From Seiridium cupressi (taxonomy: Eukaryota > Ascomycota > Sordariomycetes > Amphisphaeriales > Sporocadaceae): a stretch of DNA of 64,000 bases. The position numbers and the translations under genes were made by a program. Shown here piece by piece: positions 38,148-51,020 of this stretch. The notes below the pieces were generated by a model. It did not search any database. It was not told where the DNA came from and saw only the letters and a list, made by a program, of their open reading frames with translations. Within the stretch, counting starts at the first letter, position 1; each line of letters opens with the position of its first letter. The stretch lies in NCBI GenBank assembly GCA_036674765.1, contig JARVKI010000063.1, positions 202,379 through 266,378 of the forward strand. Reading direction: 5' to 3'.

Positions 38148-40193
38148 ACATGGACCTCTGCCTTACTAGCTACCTATCTGCCTTCGGCTTCTCCTCGATA
38201 TCCAGTGAACCACCTGATCCATTCCTCATACCTTCAGCTCTCTTAATAGATACTACCGCCTTCCATAATAACAAAATTGAATTCACTCATCGTCAGCGAC
38301 CCTAGACATGTTAACAAATGTTAATCTGCGCAAAGATGGAAAATGTAGGATTATGGGTAATACATACCTGAATATGGCTTATAAGCTCCCTGAGAGACGG
38401 CTGCGAGACCTTATCCCAAGAGAATGTCTCGACACTCAAGCGCCCTCCTCGACCGTGTTTGGCAACTGTCAAATCTTCTCTCTCCACCACTTTTCCTTAA
38501 AGAGCGGAAAAAGATTAACAAACGAAGTTATCGGCGAAGAGCGCTGAGCGGCTTGCTGCAAAAGCTCAGCTGAAACAGTTGATAAAATTCGAATATCAAA
38601 CGAGAGGCTTTCGTCGAAGAAATATGCAGGGGACTTCTCTACTGATACTGATTAATTATGACTGGGTGGAAGAATGAAATTAGTGGTCCCACCACCTATA
38701 CCAGTGGGTAAAATAAGAAGGCCGATCGCCTCGAAGCCCCAATCGCCATCTTAGAAAAAAGAAATTTGCGACGAGCGGAAAAGACACCCGTAGAGTCGAC
38801 AAAGAATTTCGGGTCGATAATTCTGAGACCCACCTTGGCTTTTGCTCGATAAGGCGTTGTTAACCTATAGGCGTGTTTAGTACACGCTTTAATTTATTTA
38901 AAAGCTTTTTCCGCAGAAGTAATAAATTCCTTTACCTCATCGTTGGGCGTTGAGCGGGACAATGCATCGTAAAGAAGCGGTAGCTTCCGTACAGTGCCAG
39001 GGCAGTGACTAATTTCAAAATCTATCGACGGTCGGAAGTAGTTCCACCAACCTAATCCACTGGCAATCTCATTCAAGCCGCTCGTATATTTACCTTCTTT
39101 TGGTGGTTGTATTAGTTGACCCCGCTGGCGGGGAAATGATTATAGCACAGTCACAGCTTAAGGCTTATTTGTTTTAGAGTGGGAGGTCAATGACGACCGG
39201 CCAGACAAGGTCTACCTACGAACATGACGGCAAGGACCATGGCAAGTAACTAGTTTAACGAGATATCTTGCGTTTGTCTATCCGAATATTTATGATAAAT
39301 TGAGAAAGTGAGGCCGGCGTGGTAATGCTGAACCACCTCTGTGCTTGACACGATTAGCTCTGTGGCGAAATGCAGTGCCACCACAGCGTGTCACCGACTG
39401 GCGCAGCGGGTGGCAGCTGGTAGATTCGAGTATTCGGTTATGAGCTCCGGAACTTACTGGTACGCCTAGTATAGGGTCTGAAAGTGATGTATTAGAAAGA
39501 TGGTCTCCAGCTCCTCCGCGGAGCGGAAGGGCTGCTAATCTTTCTAATTGCTGCAGCTGGCACTTGCACCCTGCTGGGCATGGGGCCGCAGGCCCACTGT
39601 AGCGCATCACTTACCTTCAGCTCCCTAGCTATTGTAATTTACACAACTGATGGGGGACCTTACAGCTCAGCCTGATTAATCCTGATAGATTGTAACACAG
39701 CGCAGTGATTAAAGTCACTCGAGCTCATTGGTTTGTATAAAAAACGAGGTAAGGCAAAGAAGTAGAAGTTAAGTCGGGCCATAATAAACATGTTAAACTC
39801 TAATTATTTTTTATATATACGTTTTAGTTGTTTAAAATAATCTTTTTAAACTTTAATAATCTATAAAAAGGTTCATATTACTGCTAGAAACCGCTAATTA
39901 AATTATACGCTTTATTTAAACGCTATTAAAAGCACAGCCTTATGCTGGGGGCTGATAGACTTGTGAGACAGGATAAATTAAGCAAGGTGGAATTCGTTGT
40001 GTGGCTGAATCAAAAGTGTTCGGCATGAGCGTGCATGAATACGGGACTGTCAGCCTGACTCCAATTTCAACTCTCCTCGACCCCTCGCCCCGCCTCCGCT
40101 ACCTTGACTTGACATCTCAGTTTTACCGATCTATTCATTTTTATTCTGGACATCGTTGTCCCGAACACGAGATCATCTACAGTCGACAACATC
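38148..40193. other. Gene-free, partly AT-rich stretch with transposon-like traces
   Basis: No intact gene. A short minus-strand frame at 38894-39076 resembles a decayed retrotransposon RNase H end. Around 39780-39940 the sequence is strongly AT-rich, as in RIP-mutated repeats. Confidence 0.55.
38894..39076 (-). mobile_element. Possible relic of a Ty3/gypsy-type polyprotein
   Basis: The translation includes FRPSIDFEISHCPG and LLYDALSR, spaced like the end of gypsy RNase H domains (usually ending ADALSR). Only about 60 residues are readable, so this is a weak call. Confidence 0.3.
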
Positions 40194-43100
40194 ATGGCGG
40201 AGATACTGGGCGTAGTCAGCTGTAACGAATATACTATCGTCAGGATAAACCTTAGGATAATACACTGGTGTTGGGTTTATGCTAACAGGGTACGTAATGT
40301 AGAATAGGAATACTGAGTCTTGAAGAATAAGAATATAATCGTTAAGGCTTGGTAGGCCTCACCTATGGGTAGATAGATGCTTAGATTGATCACTGAAGTA
40401 ATGACTGTCTATGTAATGCTAGGAAACCCAATCCTTATTATATCCATTCATTCCTTCACTGATGTTGGTGGGATCTATGGATCTGCCCCAGATCCCTAGA
40501 TCCTTTTGCCCTTGGATCTGTGCCTCTGCTCCAGATCCTCAGATCTTATCACGTGACTCTGTTTCACCCTGACACCTGCCGGTCCCTGTGTCAGTTGTAT
40601 TAATGTGGGAATCCTGGTCCCTTGCTTGGCCCAGGTTTGTAACATCAGCGGTGCTGCCGGACTGACTTTTCTGGCTATCAGCATCGGGAGCGGGGCCATA
40701 AGGCTGCACGACCTATACAAAGAGTCCAAGACGGTTTCGCACCAAATAGGATTCCTCATAAAAGACCTCGAGTTCTTGGTGGTGTTTATCAAAGCCCTTG
40801 ACCAATTGGACAAAGAAAAGAGCGACGATTTTTCAGTTATCATGGGTCACTGCCGGAACGACATTGAGAACATAGCTTCGACGCTGACCGCCATGACTGA
40901 GAAATTCCATTCGATCTCTCCGGCGTCCACCAAAACAGTCACGAAAATGTTAAGACTGAGTGCTAACAGAAAGGAGTTGGATCAGCTGAAAGGCTTCATA
41001 AAAAATGCTAAGCGGAACATTATGTTGTGAGGCTGCTAAGTTTATCGGTGATGTAACCAAGCTTACGGTCTCCAGAGCTTTATCCTCACGGACATGTTCA
41101 TGTGACATCCTCAGTTCCGGCATCTCTTCCGCGAACCCTTATGGCTCAGCCGCTTGTCGTAGACACAGACGAGACCCAGGTGTACTCAAGTCAACTTCAA
41201 ATGATGAATCAGCACTCCCATTCTATGTCGAAGCCTTCAGTTACGCTGCTACAGAGAAGATATCATCGCCACGCAAATTGTAATCGCAGAACCTGCTCCT
41301 GCACGTGCCACCGGAGGGGGCACATTACATGTCGCTTCTGGGACTTCGAGTACACGCCATTGTCAATGATCCTGAGTCCGTGCTCCAATTCACAGTGCAA
41401 TGCCAGACGATACAAGTCGGAAATTCGAGTTGCACTCACCCAGCTTGGCTGGCCATGGGCCGTCACGGTCGGTCTCGAAATGAATTGCAGCTTCGGAACC
41501 TATTCTCTCAAACCATCTTTGCAGGTCAAAGAATATGTCGTGAGATACACATCACGCGGCTTCCGGTTGATTATGGAATTGAAAGAAGGGCTTTCCGACT
41601 GGAGAAGTGTTGTAACGGAATTTCGCGAAATGTATCAACAAGATGAGCGGATGATATTACATGTCAATCCTGCTGGACACGGGTATATCGAGGTAGGATT
41701 TGGCTTTTGTCCCTGATAAGCTGCTTCACTAATACAAGTTACAGGACCTCTTGCGATATCCAGTGTGGGGGACGCAGATAGATTCCGTGCTAAAGGTACT
41801 CAAGCTATTCATGGCTGAGTTTGAAATGCAAACTGGATTAGAAAGGACGAGGTATGTTGATAGATAGCTCTCCCGGTTTAGCTTGTTGCCATGTCAGCTT
41901 CTTGTTCCCATTTGTTGTGTTGGGTTCGATTCAATTGAACTTTGTATTGTGATACCGGCTAACGAGTACAGCTTTCTGTATCGAATAGCACGTTGGATCG
42001 GAGAAGGACCTCACCTCGCAGTATTGGAAGAGCTTCTGGCTCTGGGATTCGATCCTGGCAATCTAGAAGTTCCGCTGGCTGAGAGCTGGCCACAGCCATG
42101 CGATCCAAATTGGATATCAGAAGAAGCCACCCCAGATCCGTTCTTCATCTAGTATCTCGCCATGATGGTATCAGTTGACTCGGGTCAGTTTTCCATTTCC
42201 TTGTCTCCAATGATAAGTACTGAGTGTTTAATAGAGTTCGGGGAGACGTCTCCACTTCAACGAGAGATTCTCTGTGGCTCGGTAGAATCAGTGCTAAAAC
42301 TGCTTGACCCTGGGTGCCTCGACCTTAAAACGAACTTTCTTGGTCAGACAGCTTTACATCTAGCAGTTCGAGAAGGAGAACTTGTTACATGTCTGATATC
42401 TGCCGGATTCCCTGTAAATGTTAGCGACAGGAATGGTACGACACCTCTCATGTATGCTGCAGCAATGGGCAATTTGGAGGTAGCGAAGTTCTTGGTCTCA
42501 AACGGTGCGGACATCACAACAATTGACAAATTGCGCGGACGCGACTTTTTGGATTACGCTATGGCGCGTGGAAATTCTAGGCTTGCCACCGAAGTGACGT
42601 TGCATATACAGGATCTCTACCCGGAACATGCAGCACCTTTAGGGGTCGATTACGCCAAAAGAATCTTGCTCTATTTGGTCTCCGGCACAGGATACGACAG
42701 CCGGGGTTATGGTTTCGATACCGTACTGAAACTGGTCGGTGATCTCAATTTCACATTCTCCGATCATACCGACAACACTCACAGCAACAACCTCATGCAT
42801 TACTCTTGGGGCTTGACACATGCGGACATTCTCACTGCGCATGGCTTCACGGCATTCGACCATAGGAACAGTGAAGGTATTACACCGCTCATGGTATGTA
42901 TAAAGCGTCACTTGATAAACGAGATGCGCATCTTGATTGGAAAGGGCGCGAATGTAAATGAACGAGACCTTGACGGTCGGACTCCATTGCAATACGCCTT
43001 GGTGGCCCGGGCTGCGGTTTTAAGGACAAGTCAAAACAAAGACGATATTGACTGTGTCCGTGAACTTCTACAAGCTGGGGCTGAAGCAGAGCTCAATGAC

Positions 43101-44007
43101 TTTTGCGGTTGTCCATGCTCGCCATCGGGCTGCTCAGCCACAAATGCTATGGGCGCTTAATTTTCTCATCAGAGCACGTTTTCCGCTGCCGATCTTCTGG
43201 AGACCGTTGAGTGGCTCTGCGTTCTGGAGGAAGCTGGCTCTATGGACTCTCTGAAATCAAGCCTTCTTTCCTTGATACGCCGCGCTAGATTCGATGAAAT
43301 GGAGCTAAAACATATCTGCTGCAGTCGTGGAAAACCAGACCATGACTCCATCTCAAGATCATTCGGCAATACATTTTCAAAGGAGGACAAGGCCAAAGTT
43401 GTCTGGGAACAGAATGAACTTGTTTGGCACTTGGAAGATCAGCTTTCTTGCCTACAATAAAAATCGTGTAAGGAACTGAGAGAAGTTTGGCTACTTCAAA
43501 TTCGTGAAATGCATCATGCTTACCTCCGACGAAACAACTTTCCCAACTGGCAAGAAATACTTCATTTGACTACGAAGAGGAAAGCTGTACCACAGGCCAA
43601 GGTAAGTACCTATCACCAGCTGCAGCATTAACTGACCAAAGTAGGAAAACCCCATGTTGTATTCCATCAATTTCAGGGAAGATCAGTTCGATTTTCCACC
43701 GTTGATTCTTGCCAGGGATCATGATTTCAGTCAAAATCCTATCGATCAAATTGTGTCCTTTGTCTGGACGTTGGAGGAGAGTTTTAGTCTCAGAAGCATC
43801 ACAACTAGAGATAGCTCTAGCATAGATGAGTGGTATAATCGACGCCTGTTATGGGTGCTTGAACTTGCTGGATGGATGGGAATATCTCAGGATCTTATCG
43901 AGGAGAAGCTGAGGGAATATGGGCTTCGCAATCTTGAAATGAAGGAGCAGACTATAATATCTGTCTACATTGGTCACTTTTTACAGAGTTATAACCATTC
44001 TATATAA
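40194..44007 (+). pseudogene. Ankyrin-repeat protein gene with STAND-type N-terminus, broken by a solo LTR and three stops
   Basis: MAEILGVVS (40194-40220) continues in frame at 40650 with GAAGLTFLAISIGSGAIRL, the fungal STAND/PigL-type N-terminal domain. A 424-bp solo LTR lies between. A CSCTCH motif region (about 41280-41690) and introns at 41693-41744, 41853-41971 and 42184-42234 follow. Ankyrin repeats come next (GQTALHLAVREGELVTCLIS; GTTPLMYAAAMGNLEVAKFL; EGITPLMVCIKRHLINEM), then a C-terminal domain to 44007 with an intron at 43602-43644. In-frame stops lie at 42150-42152, 43158-43160 and 43458-43460, each a single C-to-T change from a Gln codon. The join near 41027 is unresolved and may be a fourth lesion. 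Such proteins are thought to act in self-recognition; this copy cannot make one. Confidence 0.85.
40221..40644 (+). mobile_element. Solo LTR of a retrotransposon, with 5-bp target duplication
   Basis: A 424-bp element starts TGTAACG and ends TTTGTAACA, so it has the TG...CA ends of LTRs. It is flanked by TCAGC at 40216-40220 and again at 40645-40649. Removing the element plus one TCAGC restores the uninterrupted frame GVVSGAAGL, which fixes both ends exactly. Its right part is rich in GGATCT/AGATCC motifs. No internal retrotransposon region remains, as expected after LTR-LTR recombination. Orientation is unknown; plus is nominal. Confidence 0.88.
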
Positions 44008-44250
44008 ATTCAGTTATTTCTTAGTTCTTGTTTAATCTTAATATCTACTCGGTCTCGTCACATACAATACAGGCGGCCAGGATCATTAGCTAGGCAATTA
44101 TAGAGCTTTGCAACCGAAAAGGCCTCTTTCCGCCAGTGTCATCAGGGCGTTGGAGTCGCTAGAGACGGCCCACAGCATAGAGGTGGCCAGTAGCTCCTCT
44201 CCTATAGCGACCGAAGATAGTGTCTTGTATTATAGAAACTTAAATTCAAC

Positions 44251-46175
44251 TTAATCGTCATAAGTGACACTATATACTTCCCAGTATTGCGCCTGGTCAA
44301 AGCTTAGCACCTTATTATTCTCACCGAATCCCATGTAGGTCCGATTTGCTGTTTGGATAGTATGTCCTCCACTAGCCACATAACCTAGACTGAACACATC
44401 TGCCTGGTCGCTTGTACTAGTCAGCTTCCCCGATGCATTAAGCCACAAGCCATTAACAGCGCTACTGATCCGGAACTTATCACTGCCGATTTCGACTGCA
44501 TGTATCACCCACCGCTGGGTCTTATCGCTGTGCCCCACCTTCGTGGCAGTACCTATGGCCTGCAGAGCAGAGGCAGCAGCGGTCAATGCGCTTCCGGCAG
44601 ACTCAAACGTCAGCCAACGCCCCTCTGTGAGATATCCGCGAACAGGCCTGAACCCTTGTTCACTGAGCGAGGACACACTGGTAGTGGATCCATTGGCTCC
44701 GGCGTAGGGCACTGGTGGGCGCTGGGTAGGATATGTTGCCTCGCAGTACGCTGCCCCGTCATAGGCCCCCGAGTCGTCGACGTGGGGTGCGATGGTATAT
44801 GGCAGCTCTGGGACGCTGTAGTCTGGGTTCTCAAAGTCGAAGGCGGAGACCAGGTTGCTCATGTGCTCTCTTCGCCAAGGGACCATTTGGTCGGTCGTGA
44901 CGTTGATACCCTTGGCACGCTGCCATTCCTCAATGAACATGATCTGGGAACTGTGGTCGGCGTGCTCGGTGAAGACAGCACCGCCACGAGTCCAGGGGCT
45001 TATGATGTAGAATGGCAGTCGGAACCCAGGACCCGAGAAAGTGTACCCAAACTCGGAATAGGGGTCTTGGATCCATTCGCCCGCTGTTCCGTTCGGGGAA
45101 TGGTATGGAGGTACATGGTCGCCGTAGCCTCCGGTTTCGTCGTACGATATGATCAACGCTGTGCGATTGTAAGCCGGCGAAGAGGTCACGGCATCGACAA
45201 TCTTCTTTTGCAGCCAGGCGCCGTCCCTGGGAGAGTAGGGCTGATGCTCGGAAAGCTCCGAGGGGCCGATGATGTAACTGATGGACGGCAATGTCCCATT
45301 CGCTGCCTGGACGTAGAATGTGTCAAGCGTCAATCCGGCAAAGCCACGCTCATAAAGCTCCGAAGTGCTGGATGATTCCTGGAATTGCCCGAACCAGGCC
45401 AAAGGATTGTCATCGAAGTTGTCCTCGTCTTGGTAGACATACCAGGTTAGACCATTGTCCTGGTAGATCTCCGCCGTAGTCTTCCACAGCAAAGGATAGC
45501 AGTTGATACCGAGGTCATCGCAACCTGGTGTCTCATTGTTGTCAATATATGGATAACCGCCATCCGTGCTTGATTGTGGCGAGCCTGGGACATTGTTGCT
45601 GCCGGACACCCAGGTGACCCTGTTGGGGTTGGTGGAAGCAATGACGGATTCCTGGTACATGTCCCCAACCGTCCAGCCGTCTGCGATGGAGAACTGGACG
45701 GGGATATCGGATCGTCTGAAATGACCCCAAGACCAAGGAGTGTTGTTCGTGGCCCATGCATCGTTGAGGCCAAAATTGTATGCAGCATGGTTGGCATCCC
45801 ATCCGTTGTCACCTGCCTCCATGCACTGGGTTGCATTCAGCCAGTCATCGCCCAGATAGTTGAGGTACCACGGATTCAAGTAGCTTGCAGTCGTATTGAG
45901 ATCTTCGTTGGTTTTCTGCTGCCAGACCGTCCGGTTGCCATTGACCTGAACGTTGGGGTCTGAGAAACCTCGTACACCGGCAAGTGTCCCAAAATAGTGA
46001 TCAAACGCCCGGTTTTCTGCCAAACGTATAAGAAGCTGAGTGTATACTCCATCTGGCGAGACTCACCTTGCATGAAGAGGACTACATGGTCGATATCGGC
46101 CAGTGAGCCGGCAACTGCCGGGCCGATTAGCGGATACATGGCCGCAATCGCAAGTAAATAAGGGTTCATAGCCAT
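44251..46175 (-). CDS. Secreted phospholipase C-like phosphoesterase (acid phosphatase/PLC family)
   Basis: Two exons, 46175-46067 and 46016-44251, give 624 residues. The start at 46175 gives MAMNPYLLAIAAMYPLIGP, a signal peptide; an in-frame ATG at 46223 would bury it. The mature part begins with DIDHVVLFMQENRAFDHYFG, the metal-binding ENR.FDHYFG motif restored across the intron. Further family blocks are SYIIGPSELSEHQPYSPRDG, IISYDETGGYGDHVPP, ISPWTRGG and EHADHSSQIMFIEEW. The C-terminal 150 residues (GYLTEGRWLTFESAGSA to the end) are the fungal extension. Members hydrolyse phosphodiesters, often phosphatidylcholine, outside the cell. It is divergent from the multicopper oxidase gene, with a TATA box about 85 bp upstream. 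Confidence 0.9.
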
Positions 46176-46255
46176 GACGAGCGCAAGTCCTCCGTGTGGG
46201 TTGATTTTGGAGCAATCAACCATGCTAGCTAGACCACTAGAGCCGTTCCTGGTGT

Positions 46256-46265
46256 TTTATATAAC
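46256..46265 (-). promoter_or_regulatory. TATA-like box of the phosphoesterase gene
   Basis: TTATATAAAA on the minus strand, about 80-90 bp upstream of the ATG at 46175. Confidence 0.55.
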
Positions 46266-46765
46266 AGTTCGCCTGTCGGCATGGAGCAGGCCACGCCCCA
46301 ACTTCGGGAGCGAGCGTATCGAATCAGCACGCGGGCGTGGAGCACGACCGTCGATGGCACGATGCTCGATTGAGTGGACAACCCGATTCCAAGGGCCCTG
46401 TCAATTTATGGATTATGGTCCGTTTTTATTGTCTCTTGATTACGTTTTCTAGAGGGAAGAGACTTTGACGGACGGTGCTGGTATGGTAGGAAGACCATGT
46501 CCACCACCCTTCGTGGCGGGTGGGGGTTTCCAGGTCCCAGCACACAGGCGAGTTTTAGTGCGGACAAGACGGATCCCCGCCAACCATGCAGCCAATAGGA
46601 TCTTTTGGTGTGAACCCGTGTTATATTGCACCAATGTTCGGCTTCGGCAGATGCAAGCATCGAGCCGTAACCAGCTACCAGATCTTCCAGCACCCGGGAT
46701 ATTGGTCAGATCCGCGTGCACACAGCTGAGCCCGGGTGACGAACCCCGATTGGACATTAAGCAAA

Positions 46766-46775
46766 TATAATATAT
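46766..46775 (+). promoter_or_regulatory. TATA-like box of the multicopper oxidase gene
   Basis: TATAATATAT, about 112 bp upstream of the ATG at 46887. Confidence 0.5.
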
Positions 46776-46886
46776 GCGGCGTGAGGTGTCTTTGGCAACT
46801 ATACGCCGTCAGCTGGCGCTGGCTTTATCCATCCCGCCCCATGAGATTGGTGTCAATTCACAACGTGACCACCTTTGCGCATCGCC

Positions 46887-48859
46887 ATGAGATATTCCGA
46901 GGATGAGGGACCAAGACGGCGGACCAGTGTTTCAAATCCCAAGAACAGTGTCGTTTCGACCTCTCAGCGCGAACAGCGACATATCACCGACACGACTATG
47001 GTGGCGACTTTGCCGGGACGAACTCATGGGAGGAAGATGGTCTCCGCAACTGCAGTCACAGTATTGCTCCTCGCCATAATACTGCTATGGAATAGTGCCA
47101 CGCACATGCCGCAACTGCCCGCCATCAGCTCGTCCGTTCAGCACGCCGAGAAAAGGATGGTTGGGATCACACTTCACCCCGAAGATCATGCTTACCGTGA
47201 TCCCCAGAACATCACTCTGAGCTGGACCATTTCTGCTGGTCTACGGTCTCCAGATGGTGTCAAGAAGCGGGTCTATCTAGTAAACGGCATGTTTCCTGGA
47301 CCTACTATCGAGGCTCGTAGCGGTGATGAGCTGACCATCCACGTTCAAAACGATCTGGAGACAGAAGGTGTCGCTATCCACTGGCATGGACTCCAAGTCC
47401 GCAACGAAATGGATGGCGCAGTGGGCTATACGCAGTGCCCTATCTCGCCTGGGGCTAATTTTACTTATCGATTCAAGATTCGTCGGCAACATGGCACGTT
47501 TTGGTGGCATGCGCATTTCCAGTCCCAGAGAGGCGACGGGTTATACGGCGGTTTTGTCATTCACGAGCCTCAACTCGGAGATGCTTCTGATAGTCCAATG
47601 CCGGAAACTTACGACAATGATGTTCTACTTCTGGTAGGAGATTGGTTCCACCGCTCATCCGACGCCGTGCTTGACTGGTATACCAGCCCTGGTGCTTTCG
47701 GCAACGAGCCCGTGCCTGACTCTCTGCTGATCAACGGTTTTGGACGGTTTGACTGCGGCATGGCTGTAGCAGCACGTCCAGTCGACTGTAGTCATATCTC
47801 GGAATCGACTTTTGGTACCGTCCTTTTGAGTGCTGAGACGACGAGAATAAGGCTGGTCAATGTTGGTACTATAGCAGGGTTTTCGCTTGCTGTGGATGAT
47901 GCCAGCCTGCAACCAATCTCAGTCGACGGAGGTTCATCCATTCTCGCGCAACCAGCGCTCTCAATTGGAGTTGTATACCCAGGGGAAAGGGTTGATGCAA
48001 TCCTTCGTTGGTTGACACCTAAGAGTTTTGATTCCAGGTTGCACATAAACTTAGACCCTGAGTAAGCAATCCGCCCGGCCAAACGAGCCATTGACTCACC
48101 AATTCCAGGAACTTTAGGTATACTAACCCTTCCCTAAATGCCAACCAATCATTTCCCATAACCTACCCGGGGGCAAGAACAAGTCATGCTGAGGCACCAT
48201 CATGGCAGCCACTAGCAGGCCTAGACCTCGCCGCTTCCCACGCACCGACTACACCGACTGACGCATGGCCTGCGGAACCTCATCACACCATCCTGCTATA
48301 TGTAAAAACGCAAAAACTGTCTCGTTTCAAGAACCAGCCTCGAGGGTTCATCAATCATACGTCCTGGGCTCCGCAAACACCCCCTCTGCAAAGCCTCCCA
48401 CGATCCGACTGGGACGGCAACCAGCTCGTTAGCTATATCCCAGTTTCGGAACCACATACCCCCACCAGCCTGGATGCACCCGTATGGGTCGATATCATCA
48501 TAAACAACCTAGACGACGGTTCGCATCCTTTCCATCTGCACGGCCACTCCTTTTATGTCCTATCGAGCTACCGTGCTGAGAGACTGGGCGGCTGGGGAAG
48601 TTGGAACAGATACTCTGGGCAGCCGGCCCCTGGGGGATTGAACCTGGAGACACCGGTTTTGAAAGATACGGTCAGTGTTCCTAGGAGGGGACATGTCGTG
48701 CTACGTTTCAAGGCGGACAACCCCGGACTGTGGATGCTACATTGCCACATGCTCGTTCACCTGGGCAGCGGAATGGCGACTGGAATTCACGTAGGGCTTG
48801 TTGGTGACGAGGCACATCAGCTGCAAATGAACAAGAACGCGGCGGCCTTGTGTGACTAA
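46887..48859 (+). CDS. Multicopper oxidase (laccase/ferroxidase-like) with N-terminal membrane anchor
   Basis: Exons 46887-48061 and 48109-48859 give 641 residues. All four copper-binding stretches are present: AIHWHGLQ, FWWHAHFQSQRGDG, HPFHLHGHSFYV and LHCHMLVHLGSGM, so the type 1 and trinuclear copper sites look complete; the type 1 axial ligand position is Met. The N-terminus has about 55 charged residues, then VSATAVTVLLLAIILLW, a single membrane segment. This predicts a type II anchor with the enzyme outside the cytosol, unlike Fet3, which is anchored C-terminally. Such enzymes oxidise phenols, pigment precursors or iron using O2. The substrate cannot be read from sequence. The next gene, divergent, is the secreted phosphoesterase. 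Confidence 0.92.
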
Positions 48860-51005
48860 TTCATCAACACAAAGTACCACCGCACCGCGGTTTGGACTGT
48901 TTCACCCCGATTTTGGTTCTGCAATCGGGGGTTTGATCCGATATTTTCTCTTTGCCATGAGCATTGCAAGCTCTGCAGTGAAGCTCCTTACAACTTCATT
49001 GGGGAACGGGCAATTACAATGGGCCTTCACGACGGCAATTCCACCACAATACCTGGGCTAGTAAGGTTCAAATATTGCTGTGAGTTGCGATAATCGCTCT
49101 TGAGTTCCTCGAGATGAACAGGCAAGACATAATTGCAGTAGTGGTATCCGTCTTGTCGGTTTAATGGGCTCCCATATTCACCCAGGGTTGATCCTTAGTA
49201 TCGAGCTTGAGTCAGCATTGAAGCAAAGCCGGGACGAGATCTAAATATCAAACGGGAGCTAGGCAGATGAAACGACGGACTCTAGCTAACAGTGTACGTG
49301 GGGCTGAAAAATTCGGCCCCCTATTCATATGTCATAACCTTGGCAGCTTAGAAAATTCAGATCTGTTGAGAGTGTCGTGCTCTCAAGATGGAGAGATATC
49401 GATGTCAAACGTTCCGCATATTTTGAAAGGGTCTCACTAATTCTTCTTCGGCTCCGTGCCAATATCCTCATATTATTTTATTAACTTTTCTCGTGTTTCT
49501 ACAACTCTGCCGGTTCCTCTCTGCTTTCGAAATATGTGGGCGCTTTTAGCTAACTTCACCCACGTAGATCCGGAAAGGCAAGTTATTATCTTTTACATAC
49601 TTGCATTTATATTTCGAGCTTGCTGTGTATGCCCACGTGGTGTTGGTGGGAGCATATTGGTAAACAGGCGTCTAAACGAATACATCATTGCCACTCAATA
49701 TAAATCGTATCAGCATAACGGTCATCTACACCCTACCTAGTGTGCTGCATATTCACAACAGGCTTGTTTACAGTGTTGTGTGTATATATATATATCGGCC
49801 AGCATGCCAAATCAGGTAGACTGGGACATCCTAATTGCCAAATGATAGGCGTAGATATCGATTATCTGCTAATCATGGTTGATAGTGTCGTCTTTGTCGT
49901 AAACCAAACTTCCTTAGGATAAGAAGGAGGTAAATCGCCAGCTTTTAGATACTACAGAGCGGTGGTGATTTAGGAGTATATATATTGCCACAGAGAGGCC
50001 AGGGTCGTTATTATGGAGTGCTGATCTCTTACTCTGCACGACCGAATTATTGTTTGTGTAGGCCGACATTAGTCCCGCTGAGATGCCTCTGATCCAAGAG
50101 ACCCGGCCTGTGCCTTCAAATCTGTACGACCTACTTCTAAGAGCCCAGTTCGTCTTACATCAGCCACTGTCACAGGACTGGCAAATCACTCCAATCCTTG
50201 AATTTAGGACCTTGGTGGCCGGTTGTTGCCCCACGGCTGATTTGATTTGATACCTTCTTTTTGATCTCAGAAAGTCAAGTCGGGCCATAAACTATGCCTT
50301 TTGGGAGAGACAATTGGTTCCGCTATCGATGTCCTGGAACCGCTAGATCACCCGCGAGTGTCCAATGAGATCCGTGTGTTTAAAGTCCCAATGCTGATGC
50401 TGGTAAGCCGTCGCCACTAGTTAGTCTTGGAGTGCCAAGTAACTAGGTAGAAAATAATCTGCAAGGACCTTCAGGACCAACTGACGATGTCACAGTACTT
50501 TGCGGCAGACTTGTGTCTAAGCCAAGGCTTACTGAAAGCAGCTATGCAAGTACAGCTAGGCACTGTCGTAATCTATTTCGTCGTGCTGAGCATGTAGGTA
50601 CACCAGGATTGGCCTAAGAGAATTAAGAGTAGCTAAGCACTCCTTACGTTAATTAGGTGACAGCCAGAATTGGCGCAGGCGTCATGCATCCCACGGTGGG
50701 TAAGCGCCCAGGCATGCATAATTGGTCTAATATCGGTAAGTTTTGCGAGTGAAAGTTTGATCGTGCCAAGCCAGGAAACTTCAAGGTCCAGCGGTGCTAG
50801 TGAAATCCTTGGACTGGTCAAGGTGGATATGCCAAGAGCTTGCATTCTTACTCAGCGAGTCGCGGGTCGAGCCGGTGGGCTGAAGTCGATGAAGCTGTTG
50901 CATTCATCTCGTAAACTGCATCAATATGGTTCGACGAGCCTTGGAAAGCATGCGCGCGGCGATTTAGTATCTAGTTCTAGTGTAAAATGTTGCGAAGCTC
51001 CGGTT

Positions 51006-51020
51006 TGTGTGTGTGTGTGT
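51006..51020. repeat. Short (TG)n microsatellite
   Basis: Fifteen bases of perfect TG dinucleotide repeat. Confidence 0.8.

Larger units (their letters stand above)
46176..46886. other. Shared divergent promoter of the phosphoesterase and multicopper oxidase genes
   Basis: 711 bp between the two start codons, with a TATA-like box close to each gene. No other gene seen. Confidence 0.65.

Noticed and set aside
40221..40649. Treating the LTR as an intron of the ankyrin gene
   Set aside because: Donor T/GTAACG with the nearby AG acceptors gives the wrong frame or an immediate stop, whereas TG...CA ends and a 5-bp duplication fit an insertion.
44500..45375. 291-codon plus-strand frame
   Set aside because: Antisense of the phosphoesterase gene, whose family motifs are unambiguous on the minus strand.
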